A stretch of 64,000 nt of DNA from Schizochytrium sp. CCTCC M209059 (GCA_000818945.1 KN805396.1:209857-273856); one strand, 5' to 3'; shown: positions 38,589-48,633, numbered from the stretch's first letter. A program made the numbers and translations. Notes: generated by a model from the letters alone, not told the origin.

Positions 38589-40142
38589 TTACGGAAAGAC
38601 TTCCTTAAAGACGACTGGAAGACACTTGTTGCGAAGATATGGCACACTAAAGTAGCCACTACTCCTCGGGTTCCAAAAGCATCGCTCTGCGCGATCTCCT
38701 TCCGAGCACCTTTGCGCATTTGACACGTGGCAAAAGTTCATTTCACTCTGCATTTCCACCCTGGTGTCGGGAACGAAAGAGGTGGCTTCCGTGGATTCGG
38801 CAGTCGGTGCAGCTGTGGGCGCTGCTGTAGCCTTCATAAACACGGGAAGGCATGATCGTCGGGGCATGCTCTCGGCCTCTAAATCTCCGTTCCAAAAGCA
38901 ACGGTCGTTGCGCGATCTGTGTATGCACCTCACTCTTTTGTTGTTGTACTTGGTGCAGTATGCATACTCTGCCAGCTCGTCTTCGTCATCTGAAATCGTG
39001 GGTGCCTGCGTTGGCGAAAATGTTGGCGCCAGTGTCCCATGCTCCGTGGTTAGCTCCTCGCCGTATTGGCTGAGCGTTTCCTCGATCCAATCGATGAATG
39101 CAGACGGGCGTGCATAGACGCCATAAAAGCCTGCTCGTGCGCAACCGCGGCCGTAAGAGACAATGCCTACCTGTGTGATCTCGCCCGTGACAGGGGCCGA
39201 ATAGAAGAGAGGGCCGCCGGAGTCTCCCGAGCACGAATCGTAGCCATCGTACTCGTACCCTGCGCAAATCTTGGTCTCGTCGATGCCAGCGTAGCTCTTG
39301 GAGCACTTGCTTTGGCTTACAATGGGTACATCGACCTCGCGGAGTCTATCTTGGATGACGCCTGCCCCCTCGGAAGTGTAGCCCCAACCGACGGCGGTGA
39401 CGAGCTGATTGTCTTCTTCTTGAGGTGAAGCAAAGACGCCCTGGCTCAACACAATGGGATCAATGTTGTCGACGGCGGCCGAAAGGTAAAGCAGCGCAAT
39501 GTCGTTGGTCACTCCACTGTAGGAAGGATGACGAATTACTTTTTTCACCGTGCGTACCTCACCTGCTTTGGAGTCGGAGAGGTCAAAGTTACCAATGACG
39601 ACCCTATCCGGCGAGATGGTCTTGACGCAGTGTCCAGCTGTCATGACAAAGCTCTTGGAAATGAGGCTTCCTCCGCAATAAGGAAAGTTGGTTTTTCCTC
39701 GCTGCAGAGACGCAACAAACTTGTACGAGGATTTATCGAGAGGAACTTCTGTGCCGCCGACGACACGAATTGTAGTAGGGGACATGAGCGTGCGCAAGTC
39801 GATTCTTGAGTCGCTCGTAGATTTGCTTCCGTCCTCGTCGGCATCGTCTTCATCGTCCTCGTCATCATCTCCGTCGTCCGCGTCGCTTTGAAGGAGAGTC
39901 AGCTCTTCGTCGGCGTCATCGTCCTCGTCATTGTCTTCGTCTTCGTCACTGTCATACTCCTCATCATCGTCATCGTTAGCATCTTCATCAACCTCTTGAT
40001 AAGTACTGGCGACTGAGGAAGAAAGTCGTCGTAGGTCTTGACGGAGCTGGACCGATCCGCTACCGCGCGACTCAACAAAGGTGAGCATGCACAGACAGAC
40101 GGTGAGGAACAGCTCGAGCTTGACGCGGCGCATGCTAGTCAT
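38589..40142 (-). CDS. Secreted trypsin-like serine protease with acidic propeptide and Cys-rich tail
   Basis: 517 residues. A signal peptide (MRRVKLELFLTVCLCMLTF) is followed by a strongly acidic Asp/Glu propeptide (about 45-110), encoded by GAT/GAC/GAA microsatellites. The S1 domain starts at the classic activation site IRVVGGTEVPLD (about 130). The triad is visible as TAGHC (His), NDIALLYL (Asp) and GDSGGPL (Ser); CSGDSGG with DSC six residues earlier suggests an Asp at the S1 pocket base, so trypsin-like specificity. After the protease come a short Thr/Pro linker and two similar C-terminal modules (CTKYNNKRVRC...CFWNGD and CHVSNAQRCS...CFWNPR) of unknown fold. The ATG at 40142 or, nine bases later, 40133 starts the signal. 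Confidence 0.92.
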   Translation of the reverse strand: MTSMRRVKLELFLTVCLCMLTFVESRGSGSVQLRQDLRRLSSSVASTYQEVDEDANDDDDEEYDSDEDEDNDEDDDADEELTLLQSDADDGDDDEDDEDDADEDGSKSTSDSRIDLRTLMSPTTIRVVGGTEVPLDKSSYKFVASLQRGKTNFPYCGGSLISKSFVMTAGHCVKTISPDRVVIGNFDLSDSKAGEVRTVKKVIRHPSYSGVTNDIALLYLSAAVDNIDPIVLSQGVFASPQEEDNQLVTAVGWGYTSEGAGVIQDRLREVDVPIVSQSKCSKSYAGIDETKICAGYEYDGYDSCSGDSGGPLFYSAPVTGEITQVGIVSYGRGCARAGFYGVYARPSAFIDWIEETLSQYGEELTTEHGTLAPTFSPTQAPTISDDEDELAEYAYCTKYNNKRVRCIHRSRNDRCFWNGDLEAESMPRRSCLPVFMKATAAPTAAPTAESTEATSFVPDTRVEMQSEMNFCHVSNAQRCSEGDRAERCFWNPRSSGYFSVPYLRNKCLPVVFKEVFP

Positions 40143-40924
40143 CTTTCGCGCTCCCGAGCAGTATTGACACCACGCACGGTACCGGCCGACGCGGCGTATT
40201 TGAGTTCTGACTCGGCCTTGGCTAAGAGACAAGAGCGCAGGTTACTTCTTCTTCTCCTTATTTCCCTTTTCCTGGTCCCTCTTGTCGCGACAAATCTGAA
40301 TGGTTCGGAATCCTCCGCGCCACGCACACAGCTCCAAGTTGATCTCAGATATTCCAGGAAACATCCATTGACACGAGTTCCGCGCAGCGACCTCGTAACG
40401 CGCGCGGGTGTCGCTGTGTGTCTCTCCCTTTCTCTTAGTTCGACCCATCACTTGGCTACTCGCTTTTGTACAAGACCGGGGCCCACAGTGGGTTGGCGCG
40501 GACGCCCGCGCTGCGCTGCCGCGCTGCGAGTCGAGTCGACGAGAGGCGGTCTTTTGGGGGGACGGTCCGCGCTGTGGTCCTATTTTCTTATCGGAAAGCC
40601 AGCCATAACGAGCTCCGGCAAATGGATGCATCCGCGCAGCGGCGGCGACAGATTTGACGTTGATGGAGAGCTTCTTGAAGCCGTGGCCAAGCGACCCCGC
40701 CCGCTCCATTTGCTCTATTCGGGGTACTATTCGGGGTACTACAAATAATCAAAAAGGTGTGTACTATACCACGTACGTACGTAGTATGTCAAAGTGGGTG
40801 TGTACTGAGGCGCGCACCGTTTACTTGTTCTCGCAGAACATCTTGACGGACCAAGGTCGAGATGGCAAAGGCCGCAGGCGCGCTGCCAGCATAGGCGAGG
40901 AGGGAGAGGGTTAGGAGAGTGGCG
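40143..40924. other. Divergent region between protease and coiled-coil genes
   Basis: 780 bp. It contains a direct repeat of tattcggggtac at about 40718-40741 and a CGTACGTACGTAG block near 40782. Open frames across it on the + strand have no start or similarity supporting a gene. Confidence 0.45.
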
Positions 40925-41899
40925 ATGGTAGGCGCGCCGCGCGCTGATTCCGCTTCGCCGGAGCTCGAGCAGCTCAAGGCGTGGCAAGAGCGCGCACGAA
41001 CTCCAAAGGTGCCGAACACGCCAAAAGCGCTGCGACGCAAAGTCTTCACCTCACCGCAACTTCGGCGCATTAAGACGACTGAGACACGATGCGGATCGAA
41101 GCGATCTGCCAAGGTCCGCAAAGATTCGACGCTTCAACAACGAGAATGCGATGAGGAGGAACGGACGAGGCAACGTTCTGCAAACAACGCAAATGGTTAC
41201 CAAGTAAGATCGTCTTCTACGAAACTTGCGCCGAGATCATCACAGGGAGGAGGAAGTGGAAAGAAAAATGAGAGCAAGGACAACGAGCAGGCACGCACGA
41301 GGATAATGCGCGAAAACGTGGCGCAGCTGCACAGCTTGCAGACCAAGATGCGCAATTTGGAGGCTGTTGCAAGTGATGCGCACGCGCGAGTCAAGGGGAC
41401 CAGCGCAGAATTACGTCATGTGCGAGTCGAGCTGGATCGTACGTTTGCAGAGCTACGCGAGACACTTCAGCATGCCAAGCAGCGCAGAGCGCGTCTCATG
41501 CTAGAAGCTGAGCTCCTGAATGCGCAGCAGTCCATCCTCGCTCAGCGCTGTGCCGTTTCACGCAGAGAGGCCCGCGAGGCGGACGCTCGATTATTGGACG
41601 CGCAGAAAAGCTTGCGCCGTCTCGTTTGTAAACAAGAGGACCTGCGTCCAGCAGCATCTACGCCGACGTCAGTTGTACGATCCACAGAATCAACCTTTTT
41701 GCGCGGAAACATGAGGTCCAACGCACGCCCTCGATCTGCAGCGACACCGTTTCTGATGGTGCGCGACGCTCAGGTTCGAGACGCCGAAGAAGCAAAGCGG
41801 CAGCGAACGCTGCGCGCGCTCTTTCACAAGCTTCAATTCCAGGTGCCAAGTACGCCAGGCCTGCTAACAAAGTCTGATCGCATCGATACTGCCCGTTGA
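40925..41899 (+). CDS. Uncharacterised basic coiled-coil protein
   Basis: Not recognised. The 324-residue protein has a basic, Ser/Pro/Thr-containing N-terminal part (PKVPNTPKALRRKVFTSPQL), a central coiled coil (about 120-245; MRENVAQLHSLQTKMRNLEA, LDRTFAELRETLQHAKQRRA), and a short basic C-terminal domain (about 270-324; RTLRALFHKLQFQVPSTPG). The composition suggests a cytoskeletal or centrosomal structural protein, but this is only inference. The ATG at 40925 (gcgATGG) is first in frame. Confidence 0.68.
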   Translation: MVGAPRADSASPELEQLKAWQERARTPKVPNTPKALRRKVFTSPQLRRIKTTETRCGSKRSAKVRKDSTLQQRECDEEERTRQRSANNANGYQVRSSSTKLAPRSSQGGGSGKKNESKDNEQARTRIMRENVAQLHSLQTKMRNLEAVASDAHARVKGTSAELRHVRVELDRTFAELRETLQHAKQRRARLMLEAELLNAQQSILAQRCAVSRREAREADARLLDAQKSLRRLVCKQEDLRPAASTPTSVVRSTESTFLRGNMRSNARPRSAATPFLMVRDAQVRDAEEAKRQRTLRALFHKLQFQVPSTPGLLTKSDRIDTAR

Positions 41900-42135
41900 A
41901 GCATCGAAACGCATCGCAAATCATTCAGGGAATCGACTCGATTTTTGACAATAGAAACGTAATGACTGACAGTAATATGAAATCAGGGTGGAGAAGAGCT
42001 GTTTGCTCGCATGAACAGCCAAGCGTCTTGAGACCCACTCGTGCGAGGCCGTCGAATTTGAGAAATGGATGGATGGGAAAAAAGGAAAAGGGAGATGAAG
42101 GAATGAAGGAGAAAGGATTGCAGTGATCGCATCGG

Positions 42136-43762
42136 TCAAAGCTTTTTTCGCAATCGGGCGTATTCACTAGGACTAATGATACCATCGCGGTTGACGTCCA
42201 AAGCATCAATGAGGCCATCAAGAATGGCTTCCGATGGCGAACTACCAATAACGTCATGAATGCGCTGCTTGAGCTCTGACCGGGAAACGTATCCATCGCG
42301 GTCGAGATCGATCTGGTCAAATTCTCCGAGCTGAGCCCAGACGCGGCGCGCACAGCAACGAACGATCACATCCTTGGCCGGAATGAAGACGTCGGCTCCG
42401 GGCAGACGCTCTGGGTAGTCTTGGGCGAACTGTATGAGCGGCTCGATCTCACAAAAGCCATTGAGCAGGTTCCGCGGCAATGCGACCAGGTAGTCGTGAT
42501 TCGGTTCAAAGGCCTTGCCGTTTATAGATACAATGGTGTCGCGATCCGCGTTCTGGTCGTCAGGCGCGTTGCCGTACGGGCCAGAGACGGTGGGGGATAC
42601 AATCTCCACGTCGGCGTCAAGTTGCAGAAAGCCGCGTTTCTCAGTGTTCCAGGGACGGTTGCTTCTCGAGAAGCGGATAGCGTCCTGCAAAACAGAGCCT
42701 GGCATAAGCACGGTGACGAGCTTTGTAGGGAATGGAAGCACCGTATTGAGGTCAGCGAGAGAGACCTGCCCAAGCGGGAAATCGGATTGGGCCTTAATGG
42801 TAGCGCCATTAATCATGGCCACTTCAGTCTCGAGTTCATTTCTGATGTAAGTTCCGAAGAGCATGCCAAGCTCTGTGGGGCGAAAGCGTGTGCCTTTGGC
42901 AGAGAGGCGGTGGCCGGCGTCAATCATAATTTCAGTCCCGAGCTGGCGCACCGAGTCCATGCACACGGACACGAGGTGCTCGATGTTGGGATCCCGGTCG
43001 TAGTCGGCGGCGGGTTCAGCATGATAAGAGACGGAGGTTTCGCCGTCGGGCGAGAGGCCAAGGTCGAGGATGCCGCAGAACTCTGCGTCTTTGCCGGTTT
43101 TGATAATTCTACAGTCATTGATGAGCTCGTCAAAGGGCGTGTGTTCGTGGCCCCCAATGATAGCGTTAATGGTCGAGGCCTGCGCCAGCTCGCGGTCGCG
43201 GCCGATGGACTGATGTGTAAGCGCGACAACGTGGGTGCACCCGTGCACCTCGCGAAGCTCCTTTTCGAGGCGGACGCTGACTTGAATGGGGTCGAGAATA
43301 GGATAGTTTTTGAAGGTGCTGTTGAGAAAGACAGTCTTTTCGTTGGTGACGACGCCTAGGAGTCCTAGTTTGATGTCGCCCGCCTGCACGATGTCAAACG
43401 CGGGGAGTTCGGGCCGATCAAAGGTCGGCACGTTGCTATTCATGACAACGCCCTTGCACTCGCGCAGGCGCTCCTCGAGCTGATTGATGTGGAGGTTGGC
43501 CTCGTGGTTTCCAAAGCAAAAGTGGGAGATGCCAACCTCGTTGAAGCACTTCATGAAGGCGAAGCCGCTATCGATGGGCGAGAGCACGTTGGGGCTGAGA
43601 AAGTCTCCGGCCAGGGTTTTGATGACCACGCCGCTCGGCACAGACGGCGACGAGCTCGCATGTTCCGGGATCGCGCCAGCGACCCCTGACAGCGGCCCCT
43701 GCCTCTGTCGCTGCTGGCTCTGCCGCTGCTGCTGCCGCTGCTGCTGCTGCCGCTGCTGCTGC

Positions 43763-43813
<51 letters not shown>

Positions 43814-43971
43814 TGGGAGGCGACGCCGGTGTCGCTCCCGGCTTGCCATGCGCAGACTTCCCGCTCCTTGGTGTCGAAGAGCACCTTGAGCCTGCTCAGG
43901 TTGTCGAGCGTGTACACGTCGTTGATGGCGAGGAAGCGCACGAGGCCGCCGCGCGTCCTGCCCAGCGCCAT
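42136..43971 (-). CDS. 5'-nucleotidase/UshA-type metallophosphatase with C-terminal EF-hands and polyQ insert
   Basis: 611 residues. The metallophosphatase half shows AINDVYTLDN, LAGDFLSPNVLSPIDSG, GNHEANL, ALTHQSIGRDRELA and GGHEHTPFDE, the metal-binding motifs of the 5'-nucleotidase family. The 5'-nucleotidase C-terminal domain follows (about 330-500; LGMLFGTYIRNELETEVAMI). Two EF-hands end the protein: DLDRDGYVSRSE and DVNRDGIISPSE, each with intact D-x-N/D-x-D-G loops. A Gln-rich insert (about residues 55-92, CAG-repeat encoded) sits between the first and second metal motifs, on the face of the catalytic domain. There is no signal peptide, so it looks cytosolic, unlike most ectonucleotidases. 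Calcium control by the EF-hands is inference. The ATG at 43971 begins the family motif. Confidence 0.9.
43709..43809 (-). repeat. CAG-rich tract encoding the polyQ insert of the nucleotidase
   Basis: On the minus strand a mix of CAG and CGG/CAG units encodes Gln with scattered Arg. The purest part is 15 CTG (CAG) units at 43765-43809. It is in frame with the nucleotidase. Confidence 0.95.
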
Positions 43972-45261
43972 GCTCGGCGCCCCGCCCACCCCGCGAGGGC
44001 TCCGCTCCGCGCTCTGTTTCGATCTGCACCGCGCCCAAGGTGCGCTCGCGGCGCCTTGCAATGTATGCCGCGCCCTGGCATCAATCACCCGCGCACTCGC
44101 TCACAGTGACTGACACTCCGCCAGACACTCAGACATTTAGACATGCAAACAGACACCTAGACACGCTACAGACACGCGAGTCCGAAACAACATCGACGAC
44201 GACATCGATAACCGACTCGGAGGGGAGGCCGCGCAGGGCCATTGCAGCGCCTCTGCACGCCGCGCTCGACCCACAAATCGCGGGCGCTAGATACGCGCCC
44301 AGCCGGGCCTCCGCAGACGATCGTGTCGTCGGCCGCGGTCGCCGCAGCGCAAAGCAGGGAGGGCTGCGGCACAGGCGGCGCTGCTTGCTCGTCATATAGC
44401 GCGTCATTCACGGGGGTGCGTGCTGGGTGGCGGTGCTGACGCAGGCAGGGAGCTCCGGGCAGAAGGGCGCCGTGGCCGGAGCGCGGAGGCAGGCAGGCGT
44501 GCGACAGCGACGCGTAGGAGGAGAGAGAAGCGGGGAGGTGAGGGGTTAGTCAGTCAGTCAGTCATTCTGTCAGTCATTCTGTCAGTCAGTCTGTCTGTGT
44601 TTGTCATTCTGTCTGTCGCTGGCGGGGAGTGTGGCTTAATGGTGAGCGAGGTTGATTCCGGCCTTTCCGGCATGGCTCAGCGGGAAGCCTTCGTTCGTCA
44701 CTGACTCACCTGCGGAAAACTGCTGGTCCGGACGGAGAGAGTCAGAGTTCAAGTCTTCCTTGGCAAGGTACTTGTCAAGGCTTTTTCGGCGTGCGTCTAG
44801 GTGCGCGCTCGCAAGAGGCTCGCGCTCGCAAGAGGTTCGCAAATTTGTGCCGCGGCAGTATTCACCACGTAAGCGCAGAGATCTTGTAGGGGTGACAGAA
44901 GCTGAGAAGATGGACTAGGCCTAGTACTTGTTGTTGTTGTTGTTGTTGCTGTTGTTGTTGTTTGACTCTTCGGATCGTTGTTTGTGTGCGAGACAATTCG
45001 GCTTCATTCAATTCGACACAGCAACCGAGCGTCGAGAAAAGATTCTTTCGCCTACTTTTTCGAGAACAGAGCTGTGGTTCTTCGCGAAAGACTTGTGGCC
45101 GAGCACATGAAGTGAGAAAAATCATATACTGCAAGTATCGTGGCAGCTTTGTGCAGTTGTCTAAGGAAAGTATAAACACGATGATTATTCGAGAACTTCT
45201 TTCACGCATCGTCTGCTCGTAGCATGTTGATGTGATCTCTATCCAGATCGTCCTTTTCTTT
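43972..45261. other. Intergenic region between WD40 and nucleotidase genes
   Basis: 1.29 kb without a supported gene. It contains ACAGACAC-type repeats near 44095-44180, a GTCAGTCATTCT repeat (separate entry), a TTG run near 44927-44960 and a TAGGCCTA palindrome at 44916-44923. A stretch near 44668-44760 carries a tRNA-like A box, but no cloverleaf can be drawn. Confidence 0.5.
44549..44620. repeat. GTCAGTCATTCT / GTCT microsatellite
   Basis: GTCA tetranucleotides alternate with GTCATTCT, then GTCT/TTTGTC units through about 44620. It lies in intergenic DNA. Confidence 0.9.
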
Positions 45262-46260
45262 CTACAGAATCAAGCAAGAAAAGTCGCAACGGTCCAAGTC
45301 CAGCTGTTCTCTGATCGTTACGTTCGCTTCTTCGGCTCCATCACTTTCAATCAGCGGGCCAAGATCATCCCCAATAGGCCGCACGGTCTCTGTGCCGTTC
45401 AGGACGTGCTTCAAAGAGCCTGAATCCGCATCCCAAACGTGCACGTTGCTGTCTAGACATCCGCTCACAATCTCCGACCCCCAAAGAGAGACCGAGAACA
45501 CCGCTTCTGAATGACCTCTAAGGACGCGCAGTGTGGCTCCGCTGCGCGCGTCCCAGACCCTGACTGTCTTATCCTCGGACCCGCTTACAATGCGGTCATC
45601 CTCGAGCGCGACAGAGCGCACATTGTCGGTATGACCTTCGAGTGTGTAGACGAGCTCAAAAGAAGGCACGACGTAAACCCTCACGTTTTTGTCGTAAGAC
45701 CCGCTTACTAAGCGCTGCGCGTCGATCGCGACCCCGCAGACCGGGCCTGTCGCCTCCGTGAGAATATGGCGTGGGCCGCCGCTGACTCGGTCGAAGATGC
45801 GCACGGTCTTGTCGGCCAACCCGGCTACGAGCAGGTTCTCGTGGGCAGCAAGACTCCTAACTGCAGCCGTCCTGTTCCGAGTTACAACCTTCATGTCTAT
45901 TCTCAAGGTTTCTCGGCCACTAACCTTGTTCAAGACGCAGATGGTCTTGTCGCGCATCCCGCCACCGGATATGATTTCGTCGCCGTTGAAGATGACGCTC
46001 CCGACAGTGTATCTATGACCATGAATGGAGTGCAGGACAGTGGCGCTCGACAGGTCGACGAGAAAAATGTAGCCTCCGCCAGTTCCGAAGGCGGCCAGGC
46101 GGCCCTGCACAGCCACTGTGCTGGCCTTTTGATTGTGAGGCGTCCTCATTTTGAAGACGAGAGCGCCATCTCTCTTGCTCCATGCGCGCAAGTAGTGGTC
46201 ACGGCTGACAGCCAGCACGAGGCTGTCGGACTGCGCAACGCTGAACACGATGCCCTCCAT
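45262..46260 (-). CDS. WD40-repeat protein with C-terminal CaaX box
   Basis: 332 residues forming about seven WD40 blades: units such as LEGHTDNVRSVALEDDRIVS GSEDKTVRVWDARSG and RGHSEAVFSVSLWGSEIV are clear, weaker ones cover the N terminus. The chain ends CLIL, a CaaX-type box whose final Leu suggests geranylgeranylation by GGTase-I, so it may be membrane-attached. The partner is unknown. The ATG at 46260 has a perfect vertebrate-like Kozak context, gccaccATGG. Upstream in the same frame is a TGA six codons before the ATG, and beyond it a ubiquitin-like fragment (separate entry). It is divergent from the POT1-like gene. Confidence 0.88.
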   Translation of the reverse strand: MEGIVFSVAQSDSLVLAVSRDHYLRAWSKRDGALVFKMRTPHNQKASTVAVQGRLAAFGTGGGYIFLVDLSSATVLHSIHGHRYTVGSVIFNGDEIISGGGMRDKTICVLNKVSGRETLRIDMKVVTRNRTAAVRSLAAHENLLVAGLADKTVRIFDRVSGGPRHILTEATGPVCGVAIDAQRLVSGSYDKNVRVYVVPSFELVYTLEGHTDNVRSVALEDDRIVSGSEDKTVRVWDARSGATLRVLRGHSEAVFSVSLWGSEIVSGCLDSNVHVWDADSGSLKHVLNGTETVRPIGDDLGPLIESDGAEEANVTIREQLDLDRCDFSCLIL

Positions 46261-47106
46261 GGTGGCGGGACGAGCTGCTCACTCCTCGAGGATTTGCTTG
46301 CCGTGCGGAGGTACGCCTTTCTCTGTGCAGTAGGTATCAGTGAAGGCGAGGCGAACGTCCGCCACACGATCTCGGAATGGGACGGGTTGCGGCAGATCCA
46401 AAAGTGTCGTCTACTGTCAAGATTATCGCCACTGGCTCTGCAAGTACGGGTGTTCGAAGAATCTTCATGATGGGAATCGGACGTTCTTGAATTTTTGAGC
46501 ACAATTCACTTGCAAAAGCCAGAGTGCACAGCATGCAATAGGAGATCTTGCTCGGGGCGAGTGAAGATGGAAACTGTCGCTTACCAAGTAGAGAGTGACC
46601 ACACTCGGCGAGATGACCAGGCTAACCCGTGTCTATGCGTTACTCTGGCTGGAGAAGCGTAAATAAACAACGAAACAATGTTTTTTTCTGCGAAGATGAT
46701 CTTCGCCCCAAGCCTCAAATAATATAGACTTGAGACCCTGATGCGCTCAAACCTTTGTTTTTCTTTCTCTATTACACTCCGCCACTGCACTCGCAAACAA
46801 TCTAGGCATTGTCCTTTCCTCTTTGTAGTGACATCAGCTAGCAAGGTGATCGATCGGTTTTGGTTGCAGAACCAAGTAAATTGTGAGTCCCATCGTCCAA
46901 GTCGTGGCCGCACTTGGCGGCACCGGGCGCGAACTCGCAACGTGCAGCATTTTTTACCTGTCAGGCGGACGCAAACGGGCTCAAGCAAGCGGGCGCGGTC
47001 GCGCAGCAGGAGTAAGGACGAGATAGACAAGAGCCGTCGAGGCGCAAGTGGCGTGCGCATACGCGACGAGCCACTCGAGGCGACAGCTGCAACGGCGAGA
47101 GGAAAG
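46261..47106. other. Divergent region between WD40 and POT1-like genes
   Basis: About 850 bp. Apart from the ubiquitin-like fragment it shows nothing that supports a gene. The POT1-like frame is open from 46741 (an ATG) but the extra 122 residues are Arg/Ser-rich and without similarity. Confidence 0.4.
46279..46468 (-). pseudogene. Possible ubiquitin-like fragment upstream of the WD40 gene
   Basis: From an ATG at 46468, the translation starts MKILRTPVLAEPVAIILTVDDT; one base of frame change at the TTTT run (46400-46403) then gives VADVRLAFTDTYCTEKGVPP and ends at a TGA (46281-46279). The MKI start, VDDT, and GVPPxxKQIL elements recall the first two-thirds of a ubiquitin fold. The second frame is the same as that of the WD40 gene. 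It could be a decayed N-terminal domain, an unusual leader, or chance. No conserved C-terminal strand is seen. Treat as a hint only. Confidence 0.2.
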
Positions 47107-48633
47107 ATGCAAAAGGATGGCGAGGTGGTTAGCGACTTTGATGCTCTGCACGCAGCGGTCAAGGCGAGCGCAAGGGGAACGCTCGTTGGGGTCGACGTGG
47201 CAGGCATCTTGCTGGCGATCAAAGCACCAAAGCCATCGCGCAAAGACATGTTCATGTCGCTCATCATCACGGACGGAAGGCCAAATTCATTCGGGGCCGC
47301 ACGACGGCTCAGCGTGAACATTTTCGCAGCGTCGGCCCAGGCCTTTCCCCAGCCCGAGAATATTGGAGACCTTGTGTATTTACAAAACGCGCGTGTTTCT
47401 CTTTTCCAAAATGCGCCCCAAGCAACTCTTTCGCTCCACAAGAACAATCTCATAAGCATCATAGCACGTTCGGTGCGGGATCCGTCGCACGAGAGCGAGG
47501 CGAACGACACAGAGAGAGCGGCGGCACGACGAAAAATGCGATTAAGAGGCGGTGTACCCAGTGGGCTGGTCTCGGTTGCGGGCAAGGCCAAGTGCCAGCC
47601 ACCCTCGAACTTTGCCGAGACGCTCGAAAGGCTGCGCATCGTCTCCGACGCGGTCTTGGCCGATCAAAGCCTCCAGTCTGCGACCGGCACAGCGATGGAG
47701 ACCCTGCCAAGGCTTGCCAACGCGGTCTGTCCTGGTAACAAAGCTGGTTATTTCTTCGATCATATTCTCGTCCGCGTAATGGCAAGGGGGCCGGAGCAAG
47801 AGGGATCGCCGTCTTTTCAAATTACCGATGCAAGTCTTGCGCCTTCAAGTGCACTGTTGCGAATGGTTTCTCAGCGTTGTGTCAATAGCTCTGCGCTGCG
47901 AGAGATCCCCAATGGTTGTTGGATGTTGCTTTACAATGTGCAAAAGTACAGAGAAGATGACGACAAGCTTGTCTTGACGTGGATTCAAGATCGGAGTATG
48001 GGACTACGCGTGTCGCATCTTGGCCGGACGCGCGAAGGCAAAGAGATTGAATTTCGCGAGGTAACTCGTGCAGAAGCCATTATAGACGCAGCTGACTTTA
48101 TGCGTCTGCCGTCAAGCGCGAGCACAAGCTCCAAGGATGTGAAACTTCTGAAAACGTCCGACGTAGACCCAGGCCACGCAGGCTCGGGTCCTTCGTCTTC
48201 CTCTTCTTCTTCTTCTTCTTCAATGATATCACCAAGTGAGTCCAGCAGACGCATGTCTTGCGTTGCAGGGCTTATTCGCGAGGTTGGCGCAGATGTAGGA
48301 CCTTTGCGTGCTTCTCCGCGTTTGACTTTGATGGCACAATCGCAAACCTGGCACCTTGAGGCGCGCGTCACGGCAATTTTTCCGCCCCTTGCGCGCATAT
48401 CTGCTCTTCTCGCCGCGGATCGTATTAAACCAGGGCACGACTTGATGTTACGCTTCGAGGACTCGACGGGGGTTCTTGAGGTCCTTTTCGCCATCGAAGA
48501 CCTCATGGCCATCTTTGAAAGCGGCAAAAAGGTGTCCTCGCTCGATGCATCGTTCGCCTCTTGGACGCCCGACTATCTCGGGAGAATGCTCGTCCCTGGA
48601 GTGATGTCTGATTTTGTTCTTTCCCTTGCCTGA
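47107..48633 (+). CDS. POT1: POT1-like telomere end-binding protein
   Basis: Binds the single-stranded G-rich 3' overhang and protects chromosome ends. The 508-residue product has a Telo_bind OB fold (about 18-130): GTLVGVDVAGILLAIKAPKP, DMFMSLIITDGR, LSVNIFAASAQAFP, and GDLVYLQNARVSLFQNAP, matching the POT1 first OB domain. A second OB-like region (about 200-320; HILVRVMARGPEQ, GCWMLLYNVQKYREDDDK) corresponds to OB2. A Ser run (about 362-372) separates a C-terminal OB-like region (about 400-470; WHLEARVTAIFPPLARISAL). The ATG at 47107 (gaaagATGC) just precedes the first domain. Telomeric repeat specificity cannot be seen from the sequence. Confidence 0.78.
   Translation: MQKDGEVVSDFDALHAAVKASARGTLVGVDVAGILLAIKAPKPSRKDMFMSLIITDGRPNSFGAARRLSVNIFAASAQAFPQPENIGDLVYLQNARVSLFQNAPQATLSLHKNNLISIIARSVRDPSHESEANDTERAAARRKMRLRGGVPSGLVSVAGKAKCQPPSNFAETLERLRIVSDAVLADQSLQSATGTAMETLPRLANAVCPGNKAGYFFDHILVRVMARGPEQEGSPSFQITDASLAPSSALLRMVSQRCVNSSALREIPNGCWMLLYNVQKYREDDDKLVLTWIQDRSMGLRVSHLGRTREGKEIEFREVTRAEAIIDAADFMRLPSSASTSSKDVKLLKTSDVDPGHAGSGPSSSSSSSSSSMISPSESSRRMSCVAGLIREVGADVGPLRASPRLTLMAQSQTWHLEARVTAIFPPLARISALLAADRIKPGHDLMLRFEDSTGVLEVLFAIEDLMAIFESGKKVSSLDASFASWTPDYLGRMLVPGVMSDFVLSLA

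Noticed and set aside
40038..40748. 236-codon + strand frame between the protease and coiled-coil genes
   Set aside because: It overlaps the protease N terminus, has no ATG at its beginning and no similarity.
44662..44760. Possible tRNA: tggctcagcggg resembles an A box, and agttcaagtct resembles a B box
   Set aside because: The acceptor ends do not pair (tccggca has no partner downstream) and no anticodon stem forms.
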